From contig NZ_FTNO01000006.1 of assembly GCF_900156425.1 (NCBI RefSeq), positions 186,001 to 250,000 on the forward strand: a stretch of DNA of 64,000 nucleotides, given 5' to 3'. Below the pieces are notes generated by a model. It saw nothing but the letters and a program-made list of their open reading frames with translations. It searched no databases and was not told where the DNA came from. The position numbers were made by a program, and so were the translations under genes. Below, in pieces: positions 15,602-25,445 of the stretch. Every line of letters begins with the position of its first letter. The first letter of the stretch is position 1. Source of the DNA: Haladaptatus litoreus (lineage in GTDB: Archaea; Halobacteriota; Halobacteria; Halobacteriales; Haladaptataceae).

Positions 15602-16870
15602 TTATAGTTGTCGGATGGTCTTAGAGAGGACATTTACACCGAGGGGCAGTGCATCCTCATCGATATCAAATCGTGATGTGTGATGACCATATGGATTGCT
15701 CGCTCCGATACCGACGTATGTTGCTTTGCCACCGTTCTTTTGCACTTCGTTGATGAGGTAGGATGCATCCTCGCTTGCCCCAAGATCTTCGCGATCGACG
15801 ACCATCTCGACATCCTCGACTGAATTTGCAGCCTGCACAACGATATCGACGAGACTAGAATCAGATTGGAACGTGGTCGTTTTCCCATATAATGCTGTCT
15901 CACACTCGACATCGTGCATTCCGGCGGCATGCTCAATGATTCGATGTACTTTGGCGAGCATATACTCGTTGAGATCGGCTGTTTCTCCCCGGACTTCGAC
16001 CCGCATTTGAGCTTCTTCAGCGATCACGTTCTGTGCGTTTGGCGAATAAACCTGCCCGACATTGATCCGAGTCGCACCATCTTCATGCCGTGGGATCGCA
16101 TACACGTTTTGAATCGCTGTTGTAGCTGCTTGTAGTGCATTTCGTCCTTGATTTGGTGCTTTCCCAGCGTGAGCACCTTCTCCAATAAACGTCACATCGA
16201 GTTTTGCATTCGAGAGGGGCCGTTCGTAAGCTGCTATCACTTTTCCCGTTTCATTATCAAGACCGAGATGAAGCGCAAGAAAATGATCGATGTCTTCGAG
16301 ATGACCTGTTTTGCTCATTGGATATCCACCTCTCCCGCCTTCCTCAGCTGGCTGGAAAAACAGCTTCAAATGACCATCAAACCCACCATTCGCATCTAAC
16401 TCACGAGCGATTCCGATTCCAATCGTCGTATGCCCATCATGGCCACATGCATGCATTACACCCGGATGACGGCTGTTAAACCCTTCGCGAGCTGGTCGAT
16501 GCTCCTTCTCGCTTGCTTCGACTCGTTCGAGAGCATCCATATCTACCCGAACACCGACAGTGGGTCCTGCACCACTTCCGTACGTTTTCTCCGCTACAAT
16601 TCCAGTGACGTCGCCAATTCGGTCGAGATACCTCTCGGAACATCCTGTATCTTGAATACGCCGTTTTGCTTCCTGTATCTCATCCTCTGATGGTACCCCA
16701 AGCCGTTCACTCGTCTCAACTGCATCTGCTCCAAGGTGTACAGTGAATCCTTGTTCTTCCAGCTCTTCTGCGACAAGCGCAGTTGTGCGAAACTCCTTCC
16801 AGCCAGCTTCAGGATACGCATGTAGATCCCTTCGGATTTCTTTGAGCGATAATTCACTTGTGTATGCCAT
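15602..16870 (-). CDS. M20 amidohydrolase, AbgA-like
   Basis: Zinc-dependent amidohydrolase of 422 residues from the ATG at 16870 (MAYTSELSLKEIRRDLHAYP). M20D motifs: RVDMDAL, MHACGHDGHT with the metal-bridging residues, FFQPAEEGGRG, GAHAGKAPNQGRNAL in the dimerisation domain, and GHHTSRFDIDEDAL. The insertion with PSEDEIQEAKRRIQ and the ERYLDRIGDVTGIVAEK lead-in resemble AbgA of the aminobenzoyl-glutamate hydrolase. The likely substrates are N-acyl or N-aroyl amino acids. It is about 60 nt downstream of, and on the same strand as, no other gene in the cluster except 14403. It is divergent from the creatininase homologue. Confidence 0.87.
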   Translation of the reverse strand: MAYTSELSLKEIRRDLHAYPEAGWKEFRTTALVAEELEEQGFTVHLGADAVETSERLGVPSEDEIQEAKRRIQDTGCSERYLDRIGDVTGIVAEKTYGSGAGPTVGVRVDMDALERVEASEKEHRPAREGFNSRHPGVMHACGHDGHTTIGIGIARELDANGGFDGHLKLFFQPAEEGGRGGYPMSKTGHLEDIDHFLALHLGLDNETGKVIAAYERPLSNAKLDVTFIGEGAHAGKAPNQGRNALQAATTAIQNVYAIPRHEDGATRINVGQVYSPNAQNVIAEEAQMRVEVRGETADLNEYMLAKVHRIIEHAAGMHDVECETALYGKTTTFQSDSSLVDIVVQAANSVEDVEMVVDREDLGASEDASYLINEVQKNGGKATYVGIGASNPYGHHTSRFDIDEDALPLGVNVLSKTIRQL

Positions 16871-17039
16871 ACCATTACATCCGATAGCAGGTAGAAAAAC
16901 GATTGGTAGCCGGCATTCTGCCTCACTCAGTGTTCGTAGTAACAATCATTGGCGGCCCAAAACGTCGATTTGTCTCTTTTGATAGAGAATGTACAACGCT
17001 TGCCATACAACTAAAGCGAAACTTTCCGATGTAGCTTGT

Positions 17040-17849
17040 ATGTTGTTCGAGTCAATCGGCAAAAGCTCTCATTCGTGGGCGGCGAAGACATACGAAGAAA
17101 TTCGAACCATCGCAGAGCAAGAGGGATCAATACTGCTCGTTCCGTTTGGAAGTATGGAACAGCACGGTCATCATCTTCCTGTTAGCACGGACACGATTCT
17201 TGTGAATGCCATCGCACATGCCGGTGGCGAACAACTTGAAAATGATATTCCGCTCCTGATTACGCCGACGCTTTGGGCGGGTCGTTCACCACATCATCTC
17301 CCATTCGGTGGCACCATTTCACTCGATACTGACACGGCACTCAAGACGCTTTGCAGCGTGGCAGAAACGGGACTCGAAAACGGATTTGATGCGTTGCTCT
17401 TCCTCAATGGCCACGGAGGCAATATTTCACTCATCGATGATGCCGTCAGTGAAGTTGGAGCAGCTAATCTAACGGCCGAAATACTTGGTCTCACCTACTT
17501 TCACTTGGCCAGTTCGTTCGTTGATGATATCCGTGAAAGCGATGTAGGCGGTATATCCCATGGTGGAGAATTTGAAACCTCCTTAATGTTGCATCTTCGT
17601 CCCGATCTCGTACACGAGGAAGCGATCACTGGAACGCATCGTGAGGCGACGTACGACACGGAAGGACGGGATTTGTTTGATAACGGAGCGCTTTCTGTCT
17701 ATCGTCCATTCACGGAATACAGCGAATCTGGAGCGGTTGGCGACCCACACCTCGCGACTGCAGACAAAGGACAACGATTCTATGATGGATTGGGCAAAGA
17801 ACTCGCTAAATTATTGGAGCAGATACACACCGAGACACACTCTTACTGA
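17040..17849 (+). CDS. Creatininase-family amidohydrolase
   Basis: Protein of 269 residues. Creatininases and relatives open cyclic amides or formamides with a binuclear metal centre. Seen: PFGSMEQHGHHLPVSTDT with the Glu-x-His...Asp metal ligands, SPHHLPFGGTISL, FLNGHGGN (conserved), SHGGEFETSLML, and ATADKGQRFYD near the end. ATG at 17040 is chosen because the residues before MLFESIG are not family-like. It is divergently oriented from the M20 gene (169 nt between starts, room for a shared promoter) and is followed by a CapA-family gene, probably in one transcript. Confidence 0.87.
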   Translation: MLFESIGKSSHSWAAKTYEEIRTIAEQEGSILLVPFGSMEQHGHHLPVSTDTILVNAIAHAGGEQLENDIPLLITPTLWAGRSPHHLPFGGTISLDTDTALKTLCSVAETGLENGFDALLFLNGHGGNISLIDDAVSEVGAANLTAEILGLTYFHLASSFVDDIRESDVGGISHGGEFETSLMLHLRPDLVHEEAITGTHREATYDTEGRDLFDNGALSVYRPFTEYSESGAVGDPHLATADKGQRFYDGLGKELAKLLEQIHTETHSY

Positions 17850-17911
17850 CGAAGATAATTACACGGTTTCTGAAATATATTGTTATGTATGTCGGTATCC
17901 CATTGCATGCC

Positions 17912-19282
17912 ATGACTGATTCGCTGTATGGGCGTGAAGGGAAGGAGCTAACACTCGCTGCTGCTGGTGATGCGATACTCACACGGAAACAATCCGTCTA
18001 CGACGATGAACAGTTTGTACAGCTCGTAGATACGATTCGTGATGCCGATGCGTCATTCGTGAATTTGGAAGTCCTACTCCACGATTATGACGGATACCCG
18101 GCAGCGAACAGCGGGGGCACGTATATGCGAGCACCACCGTGGGTTGCCGATGAACTTCGTTGGAGCGGCTTCGATATCTTTGCCGCAGCAACAAATCATA
18201 CGGGCGATTTTTCGCACGGTGGCATGGAAGCGACAATGCGAGCGCTTGATACACGAGATATTCCGTATGCGGGGCTTGGGGAGAACTTAGCGGATGCCCG
18301 ACGGCCAGCTTATGTTGATACACCAGGTGGTCGTGTTGGCGTGGTGGCTGCCTGTTCAACGATCACACCGGGGAGCGAAGCTGGAGTACAGCGTCCTGAT
18401 ATACAGGGCCGTCCAGGTCTCTCACCGTTGCATCTCGAAACCCACTATTCGGTGCCAGAGACGGTTCAGGACCAACTCGAATCAATGAGTGAGTCCTTAG
18501 GGTTAGAAGATATCAAAGACCGTCACAGACGGCTTGGATTCCCCGTCCCGGGAGAGAACCGTTCGGAATTCTCGCTGCTGAATATCGGTGGGAATCAGCA
18601 TCTACACTTCGAGAAAGCCGACGAATTTGGAGTCACACAGCGGGTAAATAACGCTGATCGAACAGCAATCCTCGACCAAATTCGGCAGGCACGCTCACAA
18701 TCCGACTGGGTTTTCGCAAGTCTTCACATTCATGAGGGCGTCGGTGGTGCGATCAATGACAAGACAGTACCCGGGTTCCTCGAACAGTTTGCTCGGGAGT
18801 GTATCGATTCTGGTGCTGATGCGTTTCTTGGGCATGGACCACACGTACTTCGTGGAATCGAGATCCACGATGGAGCACCGATCTTCTACAGCCTCGGGAA
18901 CTTCATGATGCAGAACGAGACTGTGACGAAACTTCCTGCAGAGATATACGACAAATATGATCTGCTCCAGTGGGATTCCCTTCCTGCTGATCTCTTCGAT
19001 GCCCGAGTCAGTAACGATGAAAATCAACGAATTGGATTCTTGGCAGATGCTGCTTTCTGGGAAACAATCTTGCCAGTGTGCCACTTTCAGGAAAGCCAAC
19101 TCGAACAGGTTACTTTGTACCCGGTCGATCTCGGCTACGAACAACCACGACCACGACGAGGGCGACCGGTACTTGCAACCGAAACCAAAGCGAGCAGGAT
19201 TCTCGAAACGGTGGTGTCGTTGTCGGAACCGTACGGAACCGAAATCACGATCGACGGCGAAATCGGAAGGATAGAAGTGTGA
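17912..19282 (+). CDS. CapA-family metallophosphatase-like protein
   Basis: About 456 residues of the CapA/PgsA family (calcineurin-like fold), linked elsewhere to poly-gamma-glutamate capsule synthesis. Motifs: LAAAGDAILTRK, SFVNLEVLLHDYDG, FAAATNHTGDFSHGGM, ASLHIHEG, FLGHGPHVLRGIEIHDGAP and FYSLGNFM. No signal peptide or membrane anchor is visible, so it appears cytosolic, unlike capsule proteins. ATG at 17912 is preferred: a TATA-like ATATATT lies about 30 nt upstream. An in-frame ATG at 17885 adds nine residues. It sits 62 nt after the creatininase homologue, suggesting work on the same gamma-linked or cyclic amino compound, which is inference. Confidence 0.85.
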   Translation: MTDSLYGREGKELTLAAAGDAILTRKQSVYDDEQFVQLVDTIRDADASFVNLEVLLHDYDGYPAANSGGTYMRAPPWVADELRWSGFDIFAAATNHTGDFSHGGMEATMRALDTRDIPYAGLGENLADARRPAYVDTPGGRVGVVAACSTITPGSEAGVQRPDIQGRPGLSPLHLETHYSVPETVQDQLESMSESLGLEDIKDRHRRLGFPVPGENRSEFSLLNIGGNQHLHFEKADEFGVTQRVNNADRTAILDQIRQARSQSDWVFASLHIHEGVGGAINDKTVPGFLEQFARECIDSGADAFLGHGPHVLRGIEIHDGAPIFYSLGNFMMQNETVTKLPAEIYDKYDLLQWDSLPADLFDARVSNDENQRIGFLADAAFWETILPVCHFQESQLEQVTLYPVDLGYEQPRPRRGRPVLATETKASRILETVVSLSEPYGTEITIDGEIGRIEV

Positions 19283-19326
19283 AACACGGGTCTGTCAATT
19301 CTCAAAATCGTAGTCGTTTGGGTTTT

Positions 19327-20853
19327 CTAATCGGTATCCTCTATCGTGGGTGGTTTGCGTTGTTCACCCTGGTTCATCGCGCGTTTCGTCTTTCGTTCGA
19401 GGTCTTCCAGGTTGTGTTTCCGTGCCGTTGCAAGCGCCTTTTCGTATTCAGGTTCCTGCATCAACGAGATGCCGAAGAACAACAGAATCGACATCGGTAA
19501 GCCGATAAAGACGGGGTGAAGTCCCATGTATTCGGACGTTCCCGCGAAGTAGCCGATCCACCACCACGCGACTGTGAGTCCGGCGCCGACGATGAGACTC
19601 CAGAATGCCGCGTCGGACGTCCCTCGTGGCCAATAAAATGTCGCAAGCCACGGAACGAGGACGCCGCCGGTCAATGCAACGGCTCCAAACACGATCAGAT
19701 CGATGATTCCCGGAACGACGAGTGCGAGACCAAGTGAAAATATCATCAACCCGACAACAGTGATCTGTGAAATCCTGGTTTGTTCATCCCGTCCGGCTTC
19801 TGGATTTAAGTATCGGATGTATATGTCGTCGACGACGTTTGAGGATCCAGAGAGCAGAAAACTATCACCACTACTCATGATCGCCGCTGCCAGTGCTGCC
19901 AGTACGACGCCGGCCAACCAGTCAGGCAGGATGTCCATGGCCATCTGAGGCATGATGAGTTGTGGATTCTGGATATCGGCATACATCACCAAGCCAATCG
20001 CGCCGATTATCAGCGGAACAGGTATAAACGCAAGTCCGATAATACCGTTCAGCGTCGTCCCCACGAATCCGTCTCGTGGGCTCTTCGCAGACATTATCCG
20101 TTGTAGATAGCCCTGTCGCACGAGCATCGTAGGAACGAGCGTAACGACGTACCCAGCAATGAGCGTCCATTTCATCGCAAACAGATCGAAGGCCTGTGGT
20201 GCTACGTCGGTGACCTGGGATGTCGCCGACGAAAACCCACCAAGATTCATCATCCCTATAATAGCCAGCAACCAAAGCCCAACGAACAGAATACAACCTT
20301 GAATAAAGTCTGTCCACATCACAGCCGACATCCCACCCATGACGGTATATGCTGTAATGATTATTGCACCGATGATGGCCGCCTCTGTGACCGTTATCGC
20401 ATCTGCGAATAGAAAACTAATGATCGTCCCAGCGGCCAGCCATTGTGCACCAAGTGTGCTGATAAATCGAAGCAGATAGAACGGGACTGCTGCTGCTCGG
20501 GTTTTTTCGTCGTACCGATCTTCGAGCATCGACGGAAGTGTGATATTCCGAGTTTTCGGGAGTTTGTGGCCCAACAGGAACGCTACGATGAAGAAGCTGA
20601 ATATCGCGATACCGTAGCTCCAGAACGCGGTGATACTCTCAGCTTCGAACGTAGACGCCGATAACCCGATCGTTCCCCCTGCTCCGATTGCTGTTGCAAA
20701 GAACGAGAGGGCAATAAGATACCATGGAGCCCCCTTCCCAGCTAAGAAAAAGTCTTCCAGGTCAGCAATCCCTTTTTGATGGAAGTAATATCCAATTCCA
20801 AGCATTCCGAGGATGTACACGATAACAATACCTGCGATTATTTCTCGAACCAT
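19327..20853 (-). CDS. Sodium:solute symporter (SSS family)
   Basis: Integral membrane transporter of 508 residues with about 13 hydrophobic helices. Motifs typical of the LeuT-fold SSS family: an N-terminal helix then GIADLEDFFLAGKGAPW, SFFATAIGAGGTIGLSASTF, YTVMGGMSAVMWTDFIQG, MSSGDSFLLSGSSNVVDDIY and a charged C-terminal tail. It couples sodium entry to uptake of an organic solute, often an amino acid or carboxylate. Start at ATG 20853; the upstream in-frame residues are dispensable. Convergent with the CapA gene (44-nt gap), it is the likely importer for the amino-compound cluster. Confidence 0.9.
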   Translation of the reverse strand: MVREIIAGIVIVYILGMLGIGYYFHQKGIADLEDFFLAGKGAPWYLIALSFFATAIGAGGTIGLSASTFEAESITAFWSYGIAIFSFFIVAFLLGHKLPKTRNITLPSMLEDRYDEKTRAAAVPFYLLRFISTLGAQWLAAGTIISFLFADAITVTEAAIIGAIIITAYTVMGGMSAVMWTDFIQGCILFVGLWLLAIIGMMNLGGFSSATSQVTDVAPQAFDLFAMKWTLIAGYVVTLVPTMLVRQGYLQRIMSAKSPRDGFVGTTLNGIIGLAFIPVPLIIGAIGLVMYADIQNPQLIMPQMAMDILPDWLAGVVLAALAAAIMSSGDSFLLSGSSNVVDDIYIRYLNPEAGRDEQTRISQITVVGLMIFSLGLALVVPGIIDLIVFGAVALTGGVLVPWLATFYWPRGTSDAAFWSLIVGAGLTVAWWWIGYFAGTSEYMGLHPVFIGLPMSILLFFGISLMQEPEYEKALATARKHNLEDLERKTKRAMNQGEQRKPPTIEDTD

Positions 20854-21044
20854 GTGGTAGTGAATCACAGCCAAAGAATATAAAATTCATCTTAAAAGGA
20901 AAATAGTTTATAGCCTATCAATTGTGGGAAAAGACAGGGAAATTACAGGTAATGATGCTTCTTTGCGAAAGTGTTTAATGCAAGTGAGGAAGCGATCGAT
21001 TATTCGAGAGTACCTATTGGCCGAAAATCCCGGGCCGTAATGTT

Positions 21045-21401
21045 GACGAGACGGCACAGAAACGCGCATAGGCCGAACTGTTCGTCTTCGACGTCGATGC
21101 CCCCGGACTACTCACTGTCACCAACGAGAGCCACGAGAACCCCGTAGCCCACCAGTACACCGTCTCTATCGACGACGTAACCGAGGACCTGATGGCCTGC
21201 ACGTGCCCGCACCACGTCCACCGCAACGCCTTCTGCAAACACATGGCCGCCGTCGAAAACGCAACCGACGACGGGACGCTTGAGGCGTTCTTGTCGGAGG
21301 ACGACAACGATACCGAACCAGAGGACTGCGACTGTGACGGTCTCGGGGACTTCCCGTGCTGGTCGTGCGTGCGAACGGGACGAACAGAACTGCCGAACTA
21401 A
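21045..21401 (+). pseudogene. SWIM zinc-finger gene, copy 6 (type-1, early stop)
   Basis: Nearly full-length: DETAQKRA, then TAG at 21069-21071 in place of a Gln codon, then AELFVFDVDAPGLLTVTNES, an intact zinc core and the complete type-1 tail ending TELPN. The single nonsense codon and missing start are the only visible faults. No SprT remnant follows. Confidence 0.82.
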
Positions 21402-21816
21402 TCTCCGTTCACCCGTTTTTTGATATTGTACCGAATGACTATCGTCCTTCTCAGGAGATTATTTCTCACAGGAGACACTGACTAAATAACTTCACTTACA
21501 CTCCACTAGGCGCTCCTATTTCTTCGCTGCGAACCTCTGCTATACTGGAGGATTAATCTCCGAGCGGAGCACGTATCATGATTTACAAAAAGAGATACAG
21601 AGAGGCAATTACTGAACCAGAAACGCGAGTGAAATTCACCACCCTAGCACGATGGACCTTTTCCGAAGTCCGGGACACGACACGAAAACGATTCGCGGAG
21701 AACGGAGAGGCGACACAAAATTCTAGGAACGACATGCGATTGGTCCAGACGGCGCCGTCCGCTCCGTTGAATCTCATTGGCCGCCTAACCGATACAACAC
21801 TAAGGAGGACGACGAA
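21402..21816. other. Non-coding stretch upstream of the ABC exporter
   Basis: I see no convincing gene. An 80-codon frame at 21578-21820 lacks family features and is probably fortuitous. Bases 21804-21808 are GGAGG, 8 nt before the ABC ATPase start: a strong bacterial-style ribosome binding site, unusual among its neighbours. Confidence 0.5.
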
Positions 21817-22779
21817 ATGACACTCGCAATCGAGACCACCGGCCTGCGTAAGTCCTTCGGTGACACACTCGCCGTAGACGGCATCGACCTTCAGATACCC
21901 CGAGGGACCGTGTTCGGTCTCCTCGGTCCCAATGGCGCGGGGAAGACAACGATGATCCGAATGCTCGCAACGCTGCTCCGCCCAGATTCGGGCACCGCAA
22001 CCGTCCTTGGACACGACGTTGTACAGGATGCAACTGCGGTTCGAGGCAAGGTAAGTCTCACTGGCCAGTATGCTTCCATCGACGAGGAATTGACTGGACA
22101 CGAGAATCTCGTCCTGGTCGGGCGCCTACTCGGGTTCTCGTGGCGCAGTGCCGGTAAGCGTGCCGACAAGCTGCTCGCCTCGTTCGGTCTCACCGAGGCT
22201 GCCAGGCGCCAAGTACGGACGTACTCCGGCGGTATGAAACGTCGCCTCGACGTCGCCGCGAGCCTGGTCGTCACACCCGAGGTCATCTTTTTGGACGAGC
22301 CGACAACGGGTCTCGACCCGCGTAGCCGGAACCAAGTCTGGGCCATCATCCGAGCTATTGCTGCCGAGGGGACGACTGTACTCCTCACTACGCAGTATCT
22401 GGACGAGGCAGATCGTTTGGCAGACCGGCTTGCCGTGATCGATGATGGGCGAGTAATCGCCGAGGGAACCAGCCGCGAGCTGAAGGCCGCCGTAGGCGCC
22501 AGTACACTCCACGTTCGTCTACACGATCCGGAACAGCAGGCGGAGGCCAAAACCATCCTCACGGATCTTCTCGGCGTGGAAATCCTCGACGGAGACGATC
22601 GTGACACGCTTTCTGCGAGCGTCGCGGATAATGAGAACGCGGCAGCGGTGCTCTCGGCGCTAGCGGGCGCGGGGGTACGTGTCGCTGAGTTCTCGCTCGG
22701 ACAGGCGAGTCTAGACGAGGTGTTCCTTGCCTTGACGGGGCACCCCGCTGAGGAACAAACCGAAGAGGTAGCAGCATGA
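21817..22779 (+). CDS. ABC transporter ATP-binding protein, DrrA-like
   Basis: Cytosolic ATPase subunit of 320 residues powering a two-gene exporter. Seen: [16 protein letters not shown] (Walker A, about 37-44), ITGQ-type Q-loop ([15 protein letters not shown]), signature [17 protein letters not shown], Walker [17 protein letters not shown] and the switch [16 protein letters not shown]. The C-terminal 90 residues match the extension of daunorubicin-resistance DrrA proteins ([20 protein letters not shown]). GC-rich codons, the strong GGAGG site and resemblance to actinobacterial DrrA suggest acquisition from bacteria. It overlaps the permease gene by 4 nt (ATGA). Confidence 0.93.
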   Translation: MTLAIETTGLRKSFGDTLAVDGIDLQIPRGTVFGLLGPNGAGKTTMIRMLATLLRPDSGTATVLGHDVVQDATAVRGKVSLTGQYASIDEELTGHENLVLVGRLLGFSWRSAGKRADKLLASFGLTEAARRQVRTYSGGMKRRLDVAASLVVTPEVIFLDEPTTGLDPRSRNQVWAIIRAIAAEGTTVLLTTQYLDEADRLADRLAVIDDGRVIAEGTSRELKAAVGASTLHVRLHDPEQQAEAKTILTDLLGVEILDGDDRDTLSASVADNENAAAVLSALAGAGVRVAEFSLGQASLDEVFLALTGHPAEEQTEEVAA

Positions 22780-23615
22780 GCACCGAGACCAAGGAGACAT
22801 CGCTCATCACGGAGGAGGATCTGGCTGATGCCCTCTCACGCGATGAACGTCCGCCGCGTGCTGGGGCAGTCTCCGCATCGGTCACACTCGGGTGGAGAGC
22901 CCTCTTGAAAATCAAGCATGTCCCATTCCAGTTGTTTGACGTCACGGCGTTCCCGCTCATGTTCACACTGCTGTTTACATTCCTTTTTGGTGGGGCTCTC
23001 GCGGGATCGCCGCGCGAGTATATCCAGTTTCTCTTGCCGGGTATCCTCGTACAGTCCATCGTCTTCATCACTGTCTATACCGGATTTGGGCTCAATACGG
23101 ACATCGACAACGGTCTGTTCGATCGCTTTCAGTCGCTTCCAATCTGGCAACCCGCGCCCATCGTCGGCGCACTCTTAGGCGATGTCATGCGCTACTCCAT
23201 TGCCGCGGTGATGGTCATAGGGCTCGGCGTCATACTTGGCTTCCGGCCTGGGGCCGGTCTCTTGGGCGTGATCCTCGCACTGGCACTCGTTCTTGTGTTC
23301 GCATTCAGCCTCTCGTGGATCTGGATTGTCGTCGGATTGACTGTCCAAAAGCCCGAATCCGTCATGACGACGAGTTTCCTCCTGCTGTTCCCGCTCACAT
23401 TCGTGTCCAATATCTTCGTCGACCCCACAACCATGCCGGGGTGGCTTCAGATCGTGGTCGACATCAACCCGGTTACACATCTCGCCGACGCTACCCGTGG
23501 TCTCATGCATGGAGGCGTTGAGTTCGTGGATATCGCGTGGGTACTCGTCGCTTCCGCCGTGATTGTCACCGTCTTCGCACCGCTTTCGCTCCGGAAGTAC
23601 CGCAAGGAACGGTAG
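22776..23615 (+). CDS. ABC-2 type permease, DrrB-like
   Basis: Membrane subunit of 279 residues with about six helices. After a cytosolic lead come [20 protein letters not shown], a helix [15 protein letters not shown], and the ABC-2 features [41 protein letters not shown], and [20 protein letters not shown] with [22 protein letters not shown]. This is the classical DrrB pattern. It pairs with the overlapping ATPase to export a hydrophobic compound. The substrate is unknown. Confidence 0.93.
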   Translation: MSTETKETSLITEEDLADALSRDERPPRAGAVSASVTLGWRALLKIKHVPFQLFDVTAFPLMFTLLFTFLFGGALAGSPREYIQFLLPGILVQSIVFITVYTGFGLNTDIDNGLFDRFQSLPIWQPAPIVGALLGDVMRYSIAAVMVIGLGVILGFRPGAGLLGVILALALVLVFAFSLSWIWIVVGLTVQKPESVMTTSFLLLFPLTFVSNIFVDPTTMPGWLQIVVDINPVTHLADATRGLMHGGVEFVDIAWVLVASAVIVTVFAPLSLRKYRKER

Positions 23616-23743
23616 CTCCAATTCCGAGTGAGGCCACTTTTTGATTGTGACTCCGTTGGATCGCTGCTTACGAGGTGTTATAGACGTAAACTGTTCTTCA
23701 TCTGTGAATAACCGTTATCCCTTATCTTCGGCATCACACTGTC

Positions 23744-24433
23744 ATGAACTCGTTTGACACAGCTCGCGTTGAAACAGTCTTGGTAGATTCCTATAGCACA
23801 CTCGTCGACATGCGTTCGTTAGAGGATGCACTCGCCGAATATACCGATAAGGCACGGGAAGCTGCGACGATCTGGTTTCAACGATCGAAGATTTACGGCA
23901 TCGTTGCAACCCAATTCGAGGAATTCCGTCCTTGTAGAGACAAATATCGTCACTCGCTCAGTTATGCGCTTCAATCGGTGGGTGCTTCCGTTTCTCAAAC
24001 AGACCAAGAGGAAATCCTCACCGCCCTCGACCGACTGACTGTCTTTGATGACGTTCGCACTGGACTCAAACGTCTCACTGACGATGGCTATGATGTCTAT
24101 GTGCTATCGAATGGTGATTCGGACATGCTTGCGACGTTAGTTGATCACACCGAAATTGGCGACATCATTTCTGGAACGATCAGTGCCTCGGAGATTGGAC
24201 TCTACAAACCAGACCAACGGTTGTATCGACATGCCGCTGTCCGAACGGAGATTCCTATCACGGAAATTGCACATGTGACTGCCTCGTGGAATGATGTGCA
24301 TGGTGCGATGCAATCTGGAATGCAAGGAGTGTGGCTCAATCGAAGAGGAACAGAGTGGGAAGCGTTTTTGGATGAGCCGCATCTAACTGTTGAAAGCTTC
24401 CACGAGTTTGGTGACGTTCTCGATGTGGAATAA
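23744..24433 (+). CDS. HAD-superfamily hydrolase, type II dehalogenase-like
   Basis: Protein of 229 residues. The nucleophile motif is ETVLVDSYSTLVD (first Asp), corresponding to DxYGTLxD of haloacid dehalogenase type II, with Ser instead of Gly. Motif II VLSNGDSDML, motif III Lys in SEIGLYKPDQRLY, and a motif IV region IAHVTASWNDVHGAMQSGM with the Asp follow in order. The cap domain lies between motifs I and II. The reaction is presumably phosphate or halide hydrolysis. The substrate is not readable. It is a single-gene unit. Confidence 0.88.
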   Translation: MNSFDTARVETVLVDSYSTLVDMRSLEDALAEYTDKAREAATIWFQRSKIYGIVATQFEEFRPCRDKYRHSLSYALQSVGASVSQTDQEEILTALDRLTVFDDVRTGLKRLTDDGYDVYVLSNGDSDMLATLVDHTEIGDIISGTISASEIGLYKPDQRLYRHAAVRTEIPITEIAHVTASWNDVHGAMQSGMQGVWLNRRGTEWEAFLDEPHLTVESFHEFGDVLDVE

Positions 24434-24597
24434 ATAATTAGATGATCTGATTAGGGCGCTGTTCGATTCTTTCGACCCTTCACCTCTTTCGACCTCTCCT
24501 CATCGTATTCGAACGTGAGTGGACACCATTCGGCAGTCTTCTCGAGAATATTGTTCATTAAGCGAATCGAAATCACGTCCGAAAAAGAATGAGATAG

Positions 24598-25239
24598 TTA
24601 CGACCAACGTCCGTAGGCGTCTTCATCGAATGTATAGTACTGTTCAGACCAGACAATGTCGATATCATCAATCGTTAGATCTTCATCAACTTGGAAGACC
24701 AAGATACCAGATTCGACGATACCGGGTTGCAGTTCGGCCCATTCGTATGCTTTGCCGTCGTCAAGCCAGTAGATCTCACTGTTGAACTGCTGGTTGCCTG
24801 CGAGGGCGACAACCGACATGTCGTCGGGAGAGTAGGCGGGCTTGTCACCAGTGTTTTCGGCTGTGATCGTCACGAAGAGGAATTTCTTCCCTGAAGTGGG
24901 CTCTTGTTTGTCCCATCCTTCGCCGTAACTGTCGACGAACTCCAATTCATCGACTGTTACTTGCATTCCGTTGGATGCAGTATATGCGTCACCAAATGCA
25001 AGTGACGACGGATCTTTCGTTTCTGATTTAGTTGTCTGCTCTTGGTTGGTCGTCGTTTGGGTCACTGTCGTACTGGTTGTTGATTCCATCTCCTCAGCCT
25101 GAGCAGTGGTCGTTGTTTCACCGAGAGTTGTAGTCGCTGTATCGGCGTCCGCGGTAGTGTCACCAGAGCATCCAGCAAAGACAACCATGATTGCAACGAG
25201 TATGAGAGCGATACCTCTTGTATGAGTGCGGTGATTCAT
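24598..25239 (-). CDS. Secreted lipoprotein with DUF4352-like domain
   Basis: Protein of 213 residues from the ATG at 25239. The N-terminus MNHRTHTRGIALILVAIMVV ends in the lipobox VFAGC, so it should be lipid-anchored outside the cell. A 50-residue Thr-rich spacer follows, then a globular domain: AYTASNGMQVTVDELEFVDS, KFLFVTITAENTGDKPAYSP, SGILVFQVDEDLTIDDIDIV. This is the immunoglobulin-like layout of DUF4352 proteins. The signal and spacer closely resemble those of the lipoprotein at 39071. Confidence 0.82.
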   Translation of the reverse strand: MNHRTHTRGIALILVAIMVVFAGCSGDTTADADTATTTLGETTTTAQAEEMESTTSTTVTQTTTNQEQTTKSETKDPSSLAFGDAYTASNGMQVTVDELEFVDSYGEGWDKQEPTSGKKFLFVTITAENTGDKPAYSPDDMSVVALAGNQQFNSEIYWLDDGKAYEWAELQPGIVESGILVFQVDEDLTIDDIDIVWSEQYYTFDEDAYGRWS

Positions 25240-25445
25240 AGGATAATCCACCAAACTCATATACAACTTATGAGGATATAAATGTTTGATGAGTTAAATT
25301 ATAGCATTGGACACTATTACAAAACAATGTCGGATCTTCATCGTCACTGCTTGTCTGACTCTGTTGTTCAGATACACCAGCAAATGGAGCAGATACCTCC
25401 TTAGAGAAGCGTACCAGATTATCTGCCAGTCGAAATTCTCGCCAA

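Noticed and set aside
21578..21820. 80-codon frame upstream of the ABC exporter
   Set aside because: No domain, no ribosome site, ends inside the exporter start, and amino-acid composition is not acidic as expected for a haloarchaeal protein.
24598..25240. Thr-rich segments of the lipoproteins and thermonuclease as tandem DNA repeats
   Set aside because: The repeats are of codons for Thr-rich linkers, without a regular nucleotide period, so they are low-complexity protein rather than a repeat array.
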